Positions 63,801 through 64,000 of a stretch of 64,000 nt of DNA are shown here, piece by piece (positions within the stretch are counted from its first letter, which is position 1; each line of letters starts with the position of its first letter). This DNA comes from Diorhabda sublineata (Eukaryota; Arthropoda; Insecta; Coleoptera; Chrysomelidae), in the NCBI RefSeq assembly GCF_026230105.1, contig NW_026614210.1:248001-312000 (forward strand), written 5' to 3'. The position numbers were made by a program, and so were the translations under genes. Below the pieces are notes generated by a model. That model made no database searches and was not told the DNA's origin. It saw nothing but the letters and a program-made list of their open reading frames with translations.

Positions 63801-64000
63801 AAATATTCAATCAAAACAGAGTGACCATCGACCTCAATGTGCTTCAATGGATGTAAATCGAAGATATCTTACCATGTTAGATGCAAATTCACTCGAATAT
63901 ATGATGTGTTTGGACTTAAAATGGCGGAAATAGATTTCGAAAATGTTCAATCAAAACATAGTGATCATCGACCTCAATTGGAGTAAATGGATGTGAATTG
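60823..64000 (+). repeat. Right flank of the B HOR core
   Basis: Returns to older monomer types: gtgatcttcgacc with cttagcaag, the attccaaacatagtcatc monomer (61265 and 62397), and ctcaattggcttaaatg. Region 61.22-62.9 resembles 44.46-46.2 on the other side of the core, with offsets of 16757, 16470 and 16616 depending on local monomer gain or loss. The array continues past the window. Confidence 0.85.

Larger units (their letters stand above)
24136..64000 (+). repeat. Satellite B array (140/147-bp monomers), open at the right edge
   Basis: About 39.9 kb of head-to-tail monomers, all in the same orientation. Landmarks in order: gacttaaaatggcggaaata, ttcgaaaatgttcaatc, agtgatcatcgacctcaa, gggcttcaatggatg, aaatcgacgatatctta, gttagatgcaaattcac, aaatatat, gatgtgtttg. 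Monomers with gatgtg directly after aaatatat are 140 bp (gactta at 35281, 35421, 35561, 35701 and 35841). Those with the extra aagaaat are 147 bp (36121 to 36268). Both lengths are multiples of 7. Local HOR structure differs along the array and is given in separate entries. The array runs off the window. No gene, RNA gene or inserted element is seen in it. Confidence 0.98.

Noticed and set aside
24136..64000. CRISPR array
   Set aside because: Monomers are contiguous 140/147-bp units without unique spacers, no cas genes are present, and the composition and HOR structure are those of a eukaryotic satellite.
24136..64000. CENP-B box in satellite B
   Set aside because: The closest stretch (ttcgaaaatgttc) lacks the A and the CGGG required by the NTTCGNNNNANNCGGGN pattern, and cggg occurs only as the minority ggcggg variant in the wrong context.
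1..64000. tRNA, rRNA or other structured RNA genes
   Set aside because: No sequence resembling tRNA boxes or conserved rRNA was seen; every stretch can be assigned to satellite A or B.

Overview
This window is non-coding tandem-repeat (satellite) DNA from end to end. I find no gene, RNA gene, transposon with recognisable coding capacity, CRISPR array or bacterial-type regulatory site. Long AT-rich arrays, monomers near nucleosome length and higher-order repeats (HORs) point to eukaryotic constitutive heterochromatin such as a centromere, pericentromere or knob. I do not recognise either satellite and cannot name the organism or even the kingdom from sequence alone.

Two unrelated families fill the window. 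Family A (1-17063 and 18629-24135) is a degenerate 20-21 bp minisatellite with unit gctaatttttgggttttt plus a variable end (atg, cta, gtg). It is strongly G/T-rich on one strand and flips orientation: I count 17 blocks in which the complementary A/C-rich form lies on the + strand. Most flips reuse one of two stereotyped junctions. Family B (17064-18628 and 24136-64000) is a head-to-tail satellite with two monomer length classes, 140 bp and 147 bp, differing by a 7-bp indel after the aaatatat tract. No inverted B monomer was seen.

Layout: A array with nested duplications and inverted cassettes (1-17 kb); an island of about 11 B monomers (17.06-18.63 kb); a second A array (18.63-24.14 kb); then B to the right edge. 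The A-to-B junction occurs twice in identical form (17064 and 24136), inside a duplicated segment spaced about 7 kb. Within the long B array, organisation changes left to right. First come diverged monomers with short local HORs (566, 434, 294/287 and 852 bp), then multi-kilobase duplications (36-49 kb), then a highly homogeneous core (about 51.15-60.8 kb). The core is two tandem copies of a 4809-bp unit equal to 33 monomers (9+12+12). Flanking stretches at 44.5-46.2 and 61.2-62.9 kb resemble each other, as if the core had expanded inside an older array.

Nothing here works together as genes. The open reading frames (up to 171 codons) are by-products of repeat arithmetic: 147 = 3 x 49 and 21 = 3 x 7. 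The points of interest are architectural: microhomology at the satellite switch, an integer-monomer island, palindrome-centred polarity flips, and a recent HOR amplification.
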